Source: WHSW01 sp963846165
GTDB lineage: Bacteria > Actinomycetota > Thermoleophilia > Solirubrobacterales > 70-9
Assembly (NCBI GenBank): GCA_963846165.1
Contig: CAWJUU010000001.1
Span: forward strand, 1 to 64,000
Reading direction: 5' to 3'
DNA length: 64,000 nt
Under the pieces are notes generated by a model that saw only the letters and a program-made list of their open reading frames with translations, was not told the DNA's origin and did not search any database. Of the stretch, positions 17,476 through 27,251 are shown piece after piece (the first letter of the stretch is position 1; every line of letters starts with the position of its first letter). The position numbers and the translations under genes were made by a program.

Positions 17476-18099
17476 TCAGTTTCGGCGAGTGCGGGGAAGC
17501 GTGCGAAAGACCGCGTCCCAGAGTGGGCTCGAGACCCCAAACCCGTAGCGATGATCCTGGAAGTGGTGACGCATGTGCGCCTCGCGCAGGCGCTTGCCAA
17601 ACGCGCTCTTGGGGACGAAGTGGTGCAGGTAATAGTGGGTGTAGTCGTAGAGCAGGTAGCCGATCAAGAACCCGGCGAACAGGGGGTAGGCGGTCGGCAG
17701 CCCGAAGATCAGCCAGAAGACGCCGAAGAACAGCGCCGCGAGAGGGATGCTGGCGCCGGGCGGCATCACGAGCCGCATCCGGTCGTTGGGATGGTCGTGA
17801 TGGACGCCGTGGATGATGAAGTGGAGGCGATGGCCGATCGGGTGGTCGGGATCCCAGTGGAAGATCTTGCGATGCAGCCAGTACTCCGACAGCGTCCAGA
17901 TGAATAGGCCGGCCGCCACCAGGCCGACGATCGCCGCCGCGCCCTGGCCGTCGCGGGCGCCGAGCACGATCAGTCCCGCGATCACGGGGATGTAGATCAG
18001 GGCCGGGACCGAGGGGTGGATGCGCGAGAAGAAGTCGAGGAACCGGCTCTTGAACAGCGGCGGTGATGCGCTCAGTCGGGCGGTGCGCTCATGCGACAT
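17476..18099 (-). CDS. Fatty acid hydroxylase / sterol desaturase family membrane protein
   Basis: The 207-residue integral membrane di-iron protein has histidine clusters at HRKIFHWDPDH (about 77-87), HGVHHDHP (about 94-101), HYYLHH (about 152-157) and HMRHH (about 171-175). Hydrophobic segments lie at about 33-68 and 115-150. The pattern matches the fatty acid hydroxylase superfamily, closest to fatty acid 2-hydroxylases. It inserts oxygen into a lipid acyl chain or sterol-like substrate using iron and O2; the exact substrate is not determined. The start at 18099 gives a short polar N-terminus before the first membrane helix. Confidence 0.85.
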   Translation of the reverse strand: MSHERTARLSASPPLFKSRFLDFFSRIHPSVPALIYIPVIAGLIVLGARDGQGAAAIVGLVAAGLFIWTLSEYWLHRKIFHWDPDHPIGHRLHFIIHGVHHDHPNDRMRLVMPPGASIPLAALFFGVFWLIFGLPTAYPLFAGFLIGYLLYDYTHYYLHHFVPKSAFGKRLREAHMRHHFQDHRYGFGVSSPLWDAVFRTLPRTRRN

Positions 18100-18150
18100 G
18101 GTCCGCGGATTCTAGCGACCGGCGGAGCCGGAGTTAGGTAGCCCTAATTC

Positions 18151-18402
18151 CTAGTCGGCCTGGGCGGCGGGCTCGCGGCTCTCGCGAACGAGCAGCGCCG
18201 GCTGGCGCGGCGGGACGAGGCCGTGCGGCGTCTCGGGGCGGAAGGTCGAGCAGGGCTCGTCGAGGTCGAGCGCGCAGAGCATGTGACGGTGAAAGAAGCA
18301 GTCCTCACAGCTCGGGCCGTTCTTGCGCCGCCGCTTCGCCGCTCCCTTGCGACGCAGTCCCAACGCTTCGGCGATCTCCGTCGCCTGCTCGACCTCGATC
18401 AA
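18151..18402 (-). CDS. Small cysteine-containing protein of unknown function
   Basis: The 83-residue frame from a TTG at 18402 is preceded by GAGAGGGG at a good distance; a longer frame to 18519 lacks such a site. It contains a basic stretch, RRKGAAKRRRKN, then CEDCFFHRHMLCALDLDEPC with four cysteines and two histidines. These could bind zinc or an iron-sulphur cluster. The C-terminus is proline-rich. I do not recognise the family. Confidence 0.55.
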   Translation of the reverse strand: MIEVEQATEIAEALGLRRKGAAKRRRKNGPSCEDCFFHRHMLCALDLDEPCSTFRPETPHGLVPPRQPALLVRESREPAAQAD

Positions 18403-18576
18403 CTCTGCCCCTCTCTCGTGGTGTCCGACGCGGCCCGGCTTCCTGCTCGAGCCGCGGCGATCATCCCACCGCCGGCTCGCGTCCGCCGGGGCGATTCGCG
18501 CAAATCGCCGCAACTTCATCGCCGCCGACGTTCTTGCGTTTCCGCGGTTTGCGGAAAGGCTGAGCTCGGTGGCCGG

Positions 18577-21500
18577 TCAGGTGGCCGCAGGGTCGACCCG
18601 CAGGCGCTGAAAGGTGCGCTCGGCGGCGGCTCGCTCTTCGCCCCCGAGCAGCCACCCGGTGCGCGCCTCCTGGTAGAGGCACTCGGTCTCGCGGAACGTC
18701 GCGAGCGCCTCGCGCAGCGCGGCCTCATCGTCGTCCCGGATTCCGCGAGCGCGCAGCGCCACCGCGCGAGAATAGGCGTGCTCGAGCGCCCGCGCCTCGA
18801 TTTCGGCGAGCAGGCCCTCGTCGGAGCGGCCCGCGCGAAGCAGCGCCTCGGCTCGGACCGCCTGGTAGGTGAGGCCCCACCACGACCATCGCTTCCCCGG
18901 TCGCGCCAGGAGATCGGCCGCCTCGTCCCAGCGTCCGTGGTGAAGCAGCGCGTCGCCGCGCATCAGCACACCCGCCTCCTCTGAGCGCTGCGTATCGGAC
19001 GGCAGCACGGCGAGCAGCCACTCGTACCACTCGACCGAGCCGCGCTCATCGCCGCGGTAGCCGCGGATCCCGATCGGGGTCGAGAGCCCGGGCGCCCAAG
19101 CGGTGATCGTCGCGCGTCCGGCGGCGGTCCAGGAATCGCGCACCCGCTGTGCCATCTCGAGCACCTCGTCCCACTCGCCGAGGAAGAAGCCGGGCCCCAG
19201 GCCACGCTCCCACGCCGAGTCCTCGAGCCCGCGAGCGAGGTCGGCGTCGCGTGCCTCGCGGCGTGTTCGGCCGCCTGCCGAAACGCCCCGACCTGGGTCA
19301 ACGAGGAGATCACCATGTGGCGGGCGTCGCTGCGCTCGAACTCGATCTCGTGCGATTGGTCGGGGGCGCCGTCGAGCATCTCGAGCCGCTTAAGGTTGCT
19401 GGCCACCGAGGCCTGGTAATTGTCGGCGTACCACTCCAGGGCCGAAGTCGCGTCGAGTGCGCTCGAGGCCAGTGCGAGGTCGTCGGAGTGGCGCGCGAGC
19501 GCGAGCGCTTCGCGCGTCGGGCGCTCCATCTGGTCGATCCGGTCGAAGCGCCAAGCGATCCACGCCTCGTCGAGGAGCAGCCGCGCGCGCGTGTCGGTGT
19601 CGTCGTCCGCAACCAGCTCGTTGCCGCGATCGAGCATCGCTCTCAGCTCGGCCTCCGGAACGTCCCCAGTGACGCCGCCCATCCGGGCGGAAATCTCGAC
19701 CGCGCGGGCGTACGCGCGCGCGGCCTCGGCCCGGTCGCCCGCCGCCTCGGCGACGGACGCCTGCTCGCGTCGAAGCCGCAGCGCCTCGTTGCCGCGGAAC
19801 CGTCTCACTGCGACGTTGGCCGCCGCGGCGAGGCATTGCAGGCGCTCGCCCGTTCCTCCGGCGAGCTCCGCCCCCTGCTCGTAGAGGTGCTGGGCGCGCA
19901 CGCTCGCCCCGCGCCGCGCGACGACTCCGGCGGCTTCGGTGACGGCCGTGTAGGCGTTCGCCCGCCGCTCGGACGTCGGCTCCAGCTCCGCCGCTCGGAC
20001 ACGGTGAAAGGCGACCAGCTCGACCAGCTCCGGATGATGCCCCGGGTCGATCCGGGCGGAGGCGCGCTCATGCAGGAGCGCTCGCTCGGCCAGCGGGAAG
20101 CGAGCCATAGGCGACGTCGCAGATCAAGTCGTGGCGGAAGGCGTAGCGGCCCGGGCCCTCCGCGAGCCGCTCCTGGAGCAATGCCTTGCGCGCCAGCCGA
20201 TCGAGCGCCTCGCTGACCGGCTCACCGATGAGCTCGGCGAGCGCATCAGGGGCGAAAGCCTGTCCGAGGACCGACGCGTGCTGGATCGCCCGCTTCTCGT
20301 CGCGGGGGAGGAGATCGAGCCGGGCGGCCACCGCCGCCTGCACGGTCTCGGGTAGGTCGCCCGAGGGCTCGGTCTCGGGATCGTCGGCGATCTGTCGGGC
20401 GATTTCCTCGGCGAAGAACGGGTTGCCGCCCGACGCCGTCAGCCACCCGCGACGCAAGCTCTCCGGAGGACCCGGGCAGGAGAGCGGTGGAGAGCTCCGC
20501 GGCGGCTTCCGGCGCCAGCGGGCGCAACTCGATCCGGGTCACGTTCGGAGCTCCACTGCCAAAGCCGGGGCGACGCTCGACCAGCTCCGGGCGGCTGGTG
20601 CAGAGGACGAGCACCGGAGCCTCATCCAGCCGCAGCGCAATCTCCTCGACCAGGTCGAGCAGGCCGTCGTCAGCCCAGTGCGCATCGTCGATCCCGATCA
20701 CCAGCGGCCGCTCGCCGGCCAGGAGGGCGACGAGGCGGCGCCAGGCGCGCCGCAGGGCGTCCTCGACGTCGCCATTCGGCTCCGCGGCACCGAGCGCCAC
20801 CGCGAGCACCGCGGCCAGCTCGCCGGCGTCGGACGCGCCGAGCCGCTTCGAGTCGCTCGGCGAGCGCTCGCTGCGCGATCGGGACCGCATCATCCCGCCC
20901 GCCGCCGCCGGCCGCGCGCAGGATCTCCCCCAGGGCCCAGAAGGCGATCCCGCGGCCGTACGGAGGATTTCGCCCGAGCAGCACCTCGGGGCGCTGGCCC
21001 TCGGCCGCGCCGAGCTCTGCGATCAACTCGTTCGCCAGCCTGGTCTTGCCGATCCCGGCCTCGCCGGTGACGGTGACCAGTTGCGGTGCTCGCTGGCTGA
21101 CCGCACGCCGGTAGGCGATCCGCAGCAGCTCGAGGTCGTCGCCGCGCCCGACGAAGGGGGCCGCCGTGGCGGGCGGCCGGGCGTCAGCGACGGCGACAGC
21201 CCGCCAGGCTGCGAGCGGTGCCGGGAACCCCTTCGCCGCGACCGGGGCTCGCTGTTCGAGGTCCGCCGAGCGGCAGGAGCGCGCGGTGCGCTGGCCGACA
21301 AGCACCTCGCCCGGTTCGGCCGCCTGCTGGAGGCGCGCCGCCGCGTTGAGCGCCTCCCCCGTGACCGCGAGGTCGCCCTCACGATCGAGGGCCAGGACCT
21401 CGCCCGTCTCGATCCCGACTCGGACCGCCAGGCCTCCGCCGTCGTCGGCCACGCGGGCGATCAGCGCCAGCGCCGCCGCCACCGCCCGGTCGGGGTCGTC

Positions 21501-21800
21501 GCCGTATACCCGGGGGACGCCGAAGGCGGCCATGACCGCGTCGCCGATGTACTTCTCGACCGTCCCGCCGTACTCCTCAAGGGTCGTCCGAGCGAGCTCG
21601 AAGAACGGCGCCAGCCGGGCGCGAAGCTCTTCGGGGTCACGTCCGGCGGCGAGCTCGGTGGAGCCGACGAGGTCGGCGAAGACGATCGTCGCCAACTTGC
21701 GCTCGGCACCCTCGAGCGGCTGCAGCGGCGCACCGCAGGTCGAGCAGAAGCGAGACTGATCGCTTGCCTCGGCGCCGCAGCGCCCACATACCTGGGCCAT
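18577..21800 (-). pseudogene. Class III adenylate cyclase-AAA ATPase-TPR regulator, four or more frameshifts
   Basis: The pieces join to about 1075 residues. An N-terminal zinc ribbon (CGRCGAEASDQSRFCSTCG) leads into a class III cyclase domain (ATIVFADLVGSTELA, EKYIGDAVMAAFGVP, and GEALNAAARLQ). A predicted ATPase follows with Walker A VTGEAGIGKTRLANEL and Walker B-like LVIGIDDAHWADD. The C-terminal half is made of TPR-like helical repeats (EALRLRREQASVAEAAGDRA). This architecture (cyclase, AAA, TPR) is common in actinobacteria and is thought to sense signals through the TPR part. Breaks lie near 20840, 20450, 20110 and 19190. Either the gene is decaying or the consensus has indels; the clean domain order favours the latter. 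Confidence 0.8.
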
Positions 21801-21857
21801 GGCTTGACGATAGCCGCGGAGAACCCGGGCTATTGCCCCCGACTAGAGTCTCGTTCG

Positions 21858-22649
21858 ATGAGGATCACGGTGCTCGGCAAGTCGCCGGCATGGCAGGACG
21901 CGGGCGGCGCATGCAGCGGGTACCTCGTCGAGGAGGGCGAGACCACCGTCCTGCTCGATTGTGGCAACGGCGTGTTCGGCAAGTTGCGCGAGCGCATCGA
22001 CTACACCGAGGTCGACGCGGTGGTGATCTCGCACGTCCATGCCGACCATTTCATCGACCTGATCCCATACTCCTACGCGCTCCTGCTGACTCCGCGCCAG
22101 CAACCGGTTCCGGTCGCCGGGCATCCCGGCACCGACGACCCGGCGCGTCCGCGGCTCGTCGCGCCGCCAGGTGCGGCGCAGACCTTCCGCAACGTCGTCG
22201 GCGCCTGGGGCGACGAGGAGCTGATCGCCCAGGCGTTCGCAATCGAGGAGTACGACCGCAACGCCAGGGTCGAGATCGGCCCCCTGACGGCGGCCTTCGC
22301 CGAGGTTCCGCACTTCATCCTCACCCATGCCGTCAACTTCGTCTCGAGCGCCGGCGGGCGGTTCACCTTCGGCGCCGACTGCAGGCCTTGCGACGAGCTC
22401 GTCGCCGCAGCGCGCGACACCGACCTGCTGCTGGTCGAGGCGACCCTGCCGCGCCCGGAGCGGACCGGTATCCGCGGACACCTGACCCCGGCCGAGGCCG
22501 GCGCGCACGCGCGGCGGGCGGGGGCCAAGCGGGTCGTTCTCACCCATATCTCCGACGAGCTCGACGCCGAGTGGGCGCGCGCGGAGGGCTCACGCGAGTT
22601 CGGCGCCCCGGTCGAGGTCGCGAGCGCGGGCGACGTGTTCGAGGTCTGA
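21858..22649 (+). CDS. MBL-fold metallo-hydrolase (RNase Z / phosphodiesterase-like)
   Basis: The 263-residue enzyme has the zinc motif HVHADHFIDL (H-x-H-x-DH) near residue 60. LLLDCGNGVFG precedes it, and DLLLVEATLPR and GHLTPAEAGAHARRAGAKR with VLTHIS near the C-terminus supply further ligands. The arrangement matches RNase Z-like phosphodiesterases without the tRNase exosite. It likely hydrolyses a phosphodiester or related substrate in the cytoplasm. It is divergent from the cyclase regulator (gap 57 bp) and lies upstream of hsp20 and lon. Confidence 0.85.
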   Translation: MRITVLGKSPAWQDAGGACSGYLVEEGETTVLLDCGNGVFGKLRERIDYTEVDAVVISHVHADHFIDLIPYSYALLLTPRQQPVPVAGHPGTDDPARPRLVAPPGAAQTFRNVVGAWGDEELIAQAFAIEEYDRNARVEIGPLTAAFAEVPHFILTHAVNFVSSAGGRFTFGADCRPCDELVAAARDTDLLLVEATLPRPERTGIRGHLTPAEAGAHARRAGAKRVVLTHISDELDAEWARAEGSREFGAPVEVASAGDVFEV

Positions 22650-22681
22650 GCGATGCCGCTCTCTCGCTAAATTCAACAGCG

Positions 22682-23128
22682 ATGTCGAGACAGCGCGACC
22701 TACTCGTCAACTTCGAACGCATGTGGCGCGAGATGGACGAGATGCTCGGCCAGCCGTTCGCGGAGCAGTGGCCGCGGGGGCCGCGCGCGCATGCGGGCTT
22801 CTCGCCGCGCGTGGACGTCTACTACTGCGGCGACGAGCCGCGGGCGATCGTCAAGGCCGAGCTGCCCGGCGTCGACATCGACTCGGTCGCGCTCGAGGTC
22901 GCCGGCCGCGAGCTGGTGATCACCGGCGAGCGTCCCGTCCAGGAGACCGAGGGCCGCGTCTACCAGCAGGTCGAGATCGAGGCGGGCCCGTTCCGGCGCG
23001 TGGTCGAGCTCGGCGCCGATGTCGTCGCCGAGCGTGCCCGCGCGAGCTACGAGGACGGCATCCTGCGGGTCGAGCTGCCGCTCGCGGGTGAGGTCACTCG
23101 CCGGGTCCCGATCGACTCGGGGGAGTAG
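22682..23128 (+). CDS. Hsp20/alpha-crystallin small heat shock protein
   Basis: The 148-residue protein has an alpha-crystallin domain (about 42-140). It contains VDVYYCGDEPRAIVKAELPG, the strand LVITGERP, FRRVVELGADV and the closing signature YEDGILRVELPLAG. It would hold unfolding proteins as an oligomeric chaperone. Its stop (TAG) shares a base with the GTG start of lon, so chaperone and protease are translationally linked. This suits a heat or stress operon, though I see no clear HAIR or CIRCE element upstream. Confidence 0.92.
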   Translation: MSRQRDLLVNFERMWREMDEMLGQPFAEQWPRGPRAHAGFSPRVDVYYCGDEPRAIVKAELPGVDIDSVALEVAGRELVITGERPVQETEGRVYQQVEIEAGPFRRVVELGADVVAERARASYEDGILRVELPLAGEVTRRVPIDSGE

Positions 23129-25563
23129 TGGAGGGCAACGGGATCCAGGTCGTCGAGGCCGCGGACATCGAGGAGGCGATCCGCGAGCGCGGCAACCAAC
23201 CGCTGCCGGCAGCGCTGCCGGTGCTGCCGCTGCGCGAAATGGTGGCCTACCCCGACACGCTGACCCCGCTCGCGGTCGGTCAAGAGCGCTCGGTGAAGCT
23301 GATCGACGACATCCTCTCCGGAGAGCGGACGCTGGTGCTGGTCGCCTCGCGAGATCCCGAGGCCGAGGAGCCCGGCCCCGAGCAGCTGCATGAGGTCGGG
23401 GTGGTCGGCGTGGTCGCGCGGATGCTCAAGGTGCCCGACGGGACGATCCGCGTCCTCGTCCAGGCGACCGAGCGGGTCCGCGTCGGTGAGTTCATCGCCG
23501 AGCAGCCCTACCTCGTCGCCCGGATCGAGGCGATGCCCGACCAGGTCGAGCCCTCCGACGCGCTCGAGGCGCTGACCCGAAACGTCCAGCGCAGCTTCAC
23601 CGAGATCATCGAGCAGATCCCCTACCTGCCCGAGGAGCTGCAGCTCGCGGTCATGAACATCGACGATCCCTCGGCACTTTCGCACCTGATCGCGGGCGCG
23701 CTGCGAATCCCGGTCGAGGAGAAGCAGGAGCTGCTCGAGGAGGTCGACGTGACCCGCCGCCTGCGCCGGCTCTCCGAGCTCCTCGCCCGCGAGCTCGAGG
23801 TGATCCAGCTCGGCTCGCAGATCCAGGACGAGGTCCAGTCCGAGATGGAGAAGGGGCAACGCGAGTACTACCTGCGCGAGCAGCTGAAGGCGATCCAACG
23901 CGAGCTCGGCGAGGAGGACGAGACCCAGGCCGAGGTCAAGGAGCTGCGCGAGCGGATCGACGAAGCGGAGCTGCCCGAGCACGCTCAGAAGGCGGCCGAG
24001 CGCGAGCTCTCACGGCTCGAGCGGCTGCCCGCCGCGGCGGCCGAGTACGGCGTCATCCGCACCTACCTCGAGTGGCTGGTCGAGCTGCCGTGGTCGCTGA
24101 CCACCGACGACGACCTCGACATCGCCCACGCGCGCGAGGTCCTCGACGCCGACCACTACGACCTCGAGCAGGTCAAGGACCGGATCCTCGAGTACCTCGC
24201 CGTGCGCTCCCTGAACCCCGAGTCGCACGGGCCGATCCTCTGCTTCATCGGCCCGCCGGGGGTCGGCAAGACGAGCCTCGGCAAGTCGATCGCCCGCGCC
24301 CTCGGCCGCGAGTTCGAGCGGATCTCGGTCGGCGGCGTTCGCGACGAGGCCGAGATCCGTGGCCATCGCCGCACCTACATCGGCGCGATGCCCGGGACGA
24401 TCATCCGCGCCCTGCGCGACGCCGGCTCGCGCAACCCGGTGTTCATGATCGACGAGATCGACAAGATGGGCGCCGACTTCCGCGGCGACCCCTCGAGCGC
24501 GATGCTCGAGGTGCTCGACCCGGCTCAGAACGACGCCTTCCGCGACCACTACCTCGATCTGACGTTCGATCTCTCCGAGGTGATGTTCATCGCGACCGCG
24601 AACAACGTCGAGACGATCCCGCCGCCCTTGCTCGACCGGATGGAGGTGATCCGGCTCGCCGGCTACACCTCCGATGAGAAGCTCCATATCGCCAAGCGCT
24701 ACCTGGTCCCCCGCCAGCTCGCCGAGAACGGCCTCAAGGGCAAGGGCGTCTCGTTCGCCGACGCGGCCCTGCGCGCGATCATCGACGAGTACACGCGCGA
24801 GTCGGGAGTTCGCAACCTCGAACGCGAGATCGGCAGCGTCTGCCGCAAGCTCGCCCGCGAGCTCGCCGAGCGCAGCAAGGCGCCTCAACAGCGGCGCGGC
24901 TCGGCTGCGCCTCGCAGGGCGAAGGGCAGGCAGAGCGTCTCGGCCAAGCGCGCTCGCGAGCTGCTCGGTCGCCGCCGGTTCTTCGCCGAGACCAGGCGCC
25001 GGACCAAGGACCCAGGCGTCGCCACCGGGCTGGCGTGGACGCCGGTGGGCGGCGAGGTGCTGTTCATCGAGGCGACCGCGATGCCGGGCTCGGGCCGGCT
25101 GACGATCACCGGCCAGCTCGGCGAGGTGATGAAGGAGTCGGCGCAGGCCGCGCTCTCGTGGGTACGCGGGCACGAGCGCCGGCTCAACCCCGAGCTGTCC
25201 GACGACTGGTTCGCCACCCACGACATCCACGTCCACGTCCCCGCGGGGGCGGTGCCCAAGGACGGGCCGTCGGCCGGGGTCGCGATGGCGACCGCGCTCA
25301 GCTCGCTGGTCAGCGGCAAGCCGGTCTCGAGCGAGGTTGCGATGACCGGCGAGATGACGCTCACCGGCCAGGTGCTCCCGGTCGGCGGCTTGAAGGAGAA
25401 GACGCTCGCCGCCCAGCGCGCCGGGATCAAACGCGTGATCGTCCCCGACCGCAACGAGGGCGAGATCCTCGAGATCCCCGAGCACGAGCGCGAGCGCCTC
25501 GAGTTCGTCTACGTCGACCGGATCGAGAAGGCGCTCGAGGCGGCTATTGACGGCGCCCGCTAG
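23128..25563 (+). CDS. lon: ATP-dependent protease Lon
   Basis: The full-length protein (811 residues) has the N-terminal substrate domain LPVLPLREMVAYPD, a coiled-coil linker, and an AAA module with Walker A GPPGVGKTSLGKS near residue 375. Walker B is VFMIDEIDKMG. The C-terminal serine protease domain has the catalytic serine in PKDGPSAGVAMAT (about 713) and lysine in GGLKEKTLAAQRAG (about 756). Lon degrades damaged and regulatory proteins in the cytoplasm. The GTG start overlaps the hsp20 stop. A basic insertion near 595-625 (PQQRRGSAAPRRAKGRQ) before the protease domain is longer than usual. Confidence 0.97.
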   Translation: MEGNGIQVVEAADIEEAIRERGNQPLPAALPVLPLREMVAYPDTLTPLAVGQERSVKLIDDILSGERTLVLVASRDPEAEEPGPEQLHEVGVVGVVARMLKVPDGTIRVLVQATERVRVGEFIAEQPYLVARIEAMPDQVEPSDALEALTRNVQRSFTEIIEQIPYLPEELQLAVMNIDDPSALSHLIAGALRIPVEEKQELLEEVDVTRRLRRLSELLARELEVIQLGSQIQDEVQSEMEKGQREYYLREQLKAIQRELGEEDETQAEVKELRERIDEAELPEHAQKAAERELSRLERLPAAAAEYGVIRTYLEWLVELPWSLTTDDDLDIAHAREVLDADHYDLEQVKDRILEYLAVRSLNPESHGPILCFIGPPGVGKTSLGKSIARALGREFERISVGGVRDEAEIRGHRRTYIGAMPGTIIRALRDAGSRNPVFMIDEIDKMGADFRGDPSSAMLEVLDPAQNDAFRDHYLDLTFDLSEVMFIATANNVETIPPPLLDRMEVIRLAGYTSDEKLHIAKRYLVPRQLAENGLKGKGVSFADAALRAIIDEYTRESGVRNLEREIGSVCRKLARELAERSKAPQQRRGSAAPRRAKGRQSVSAKRARELLGRRRFFAETRRRTKDPGVATGLAWTPVGGEVLFIEATAMPGSGRLTITGQLGEVMKESAQAALSWVRGHERRLNPELSDDWFATHDIHVHVPAGAVPKDGPSAGVAMATALSSLVSGKPVSSEVAMTGEMTLTGQVLPVGGLKEKTLAAQRAGIKRVIVPDRNEGEILEIPEHERERLEFVYVDRIEKALEAAIDGAR

Positions 25564-25607
25564 CGCCGGGTAGGTTCTCCGCGAGCGAATCCCGGAGGAG
25601 GAGAAGG

Positions 25608-26202
25608 ATGGCGAGTTGGATCCGGCGGCACCTGAGCTTCGCCAACGTGATCTCGATGGTCGCGCTGTTGGTCGTGCTCGGCGGGGCGGCCTACGCGGTC
25701 ACGAAGGCGCCGAAGAACTCGGTCGTCTCGAAGAGCGTCAAGAACAACACGCTCAAGGGCAAGGACATCAAGGACGGAAAGCTCACCGGCGCCGACGTCA
25801 AGGGCGACTCGCTCAAGGGCTCCGACATCGACGAGTCGTCGCTGGGCAAGGTGCCCAACGCCGACGCGGTCGACGGCCACAGCGCCGTCTGCCCGCCGAA
25901 TACGGTCGAGAACTCCGGCTTGTGCTTCGACTCGACGGGGAACCCGCGAAGGCCCATTCCCGACCGCGGTGGCCGACTGCAACAGCAAGGGAGGCAGCCT
26001 GCCGACGCTGAGCCAGCTGGCGGGCATCCGCGATCTCCCGGGGATCGACCTCGGCGATCCCGACGATCACTGGGTCGACGCCCCGTTCCAGGACGGCGGC
26101 GGCGCCAACCGCGCGATGACCTTCGACGACGGCCAGAACGTCGACGACGCCGCCTTCGCCGCCTCGAACTCGTACCGCTGCGTCTACCCGCTGGTGCGCT
26201 GA
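25608..26202 (+). CDS. Secreted low-complexity protein, one frameshift
   Basis: A signal-anchor N-terminus (FANVISMVALLVVLGGAAYA) is followed by a degenerate repeat of about five residues (LKGKDIKDGKLTGADVKGDS). The C-terminal part has cysteines (CPPNTVENSGLC) and ends in SNSYRCVYPLVR. The second half (25969-26202) lies in another frame; the break is near 25945. The type is common in Thermoleophilia, with unknown function, probably at the cell surface. AGGAGGAGAAGG precedes the ATG. It follows lon by 44 bp. Confidence 0.7.
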
Positions 26203-26290
26203 GCGGCAGCGGGCATCGGGACTAGCCGCTCGGCTCCGCGGGTATATCCTGCAAAACCCCACACGGACGACGACTAGGAGAGGGAAATCG

Positions 26291-26728
26291 ATGGCGAAGA
26301 GCACGAAGGCGCAGCAGGCGCGAGACGCGGTCGGAGCGGCCGGCAACAACCCGTACCTGCGCCGGTTGATCGAGGACGAGGACCTGCGCGACAGCCTTCG
26401 CGACGCGGTCGATGCGGCTCGCGACGCCTACGACAGGCTGTCGTCGAACGGCAACGTGATCGACACCGCGATCGACGACAAGAAGGTCCACCGCGACGTC
26501 AAGAGCGCGGCCGAGAACCTGCGCGAGGCCTCCTACCGCCTCCGCGGCGAAGAGAAGAAGCGCCACTGGGGCCGGATCCTCTTCATCGCGTTCGCCGGGG
26601 CCGCGCTGGCGCTGATCCTGAGCGAGGACCTGCGCAAGGCCGTGCTCGACAAGGTCTTCGGAGCCGAGGAGGAGTTCGAGTACACCTCGACCACCACCCC
26701 GGCGCCGGCTCCTGCGGCGACCGAGTAG
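26291..26728 (+). CDS. Single-pass membrane protein of unknown function
   Basis: The 145-residue protein has a long charged helical N-terminal region (1-95; SLRDAVDAARDAYDRLSSNG) and one membrane helix (ILFIAFAGAALALILS, about 99-115). A short tail with a Thr/Pro/Ala-rich end follows. No catalytic motif is seen. It may be a membrane-anchored coiled-coil protein. GGAGAGGG precedes the ATG. Confidence 0.65.
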   Translation: MAKSTKAQQARDAVGAAGNNPYLRRLIEDEDLRDSLRDAVDAARDAYDRLSSNGNVIDTAIDDKKVHRDVKSAAENLREASYRLRGEEKKRHWGRILFIAFAGAALALILSEDLRKAVLDKVFGAEEEFEYTSTTTPAPAPAATE

Positions 26729-26734
26729 CTGAGC

Positions 26735-27214
26735 GTGCGACGCGTTGCGCCGCTGCTCGCGGCGGCGCTGCTGGCCGCCGGCGCCCTCGGCGGCATGCGG
26801 TGACGACGACGAGGGCACGGGCGGCGACGGCGAGCGGTCACGCGAGACGAGCGGCCCGACCGAGGTCACCTTGACGGCCAACTGACGGCCGGCGGCGAGT
26901 ACACGTTCGACCTCTCCGAGACGCCGAGCGCCGAGACCAAGACCGTCGTCTTCGACAACCAGGGCGCCGAGCCGCATGCGCTCATCTACGCGCGGCTCGG
27001 CGAGGGCTTCACCGTCGACGAGGCCTACGAGCTCCAGGGCCGCCAGGGCTCGGCGAAAACCGTGGCCGACGGTGGCGCGGCACCGGGTAAGTCGCAGCCG
27101 ATCGAGGTCAAGGGGTCGGTTGAGCCCGGCAGCTACGTGATGCTGTGCCCGATCCAGTCCCCCGAGGGACCGCACTACAAGCTCGGCCAGCTGGAGGAGT
27201 TCACGATCGAATAG
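26735..27214 (+). CDS. Cupredoxin-like lipoprotein, two frameshifts
   Basis: A GTG at 26735 opens a signal peptide (LLAAALLAAGALGG). Removing one base near 26795 yields the lipobox GALGGCGDDD. The mature region is read from another frame after about 26880: TFDLSETPSAETKTVVFDNQ, then EPHALIYARL, and PGSYVMLCPIQSPEGPHYKLG near the C-terminus. A histidine, a cysteine and a second histidine fall where blue-copper ligands sit. It is probably an extracytoplasmic copper-binding or copper-fold protein; copper binding is inference. Confidence 0.6.
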
Positions 27215-27251
27215 GCCGAGCGCGGGCGGCGCTCGCGCGCCGTCGGCGACT

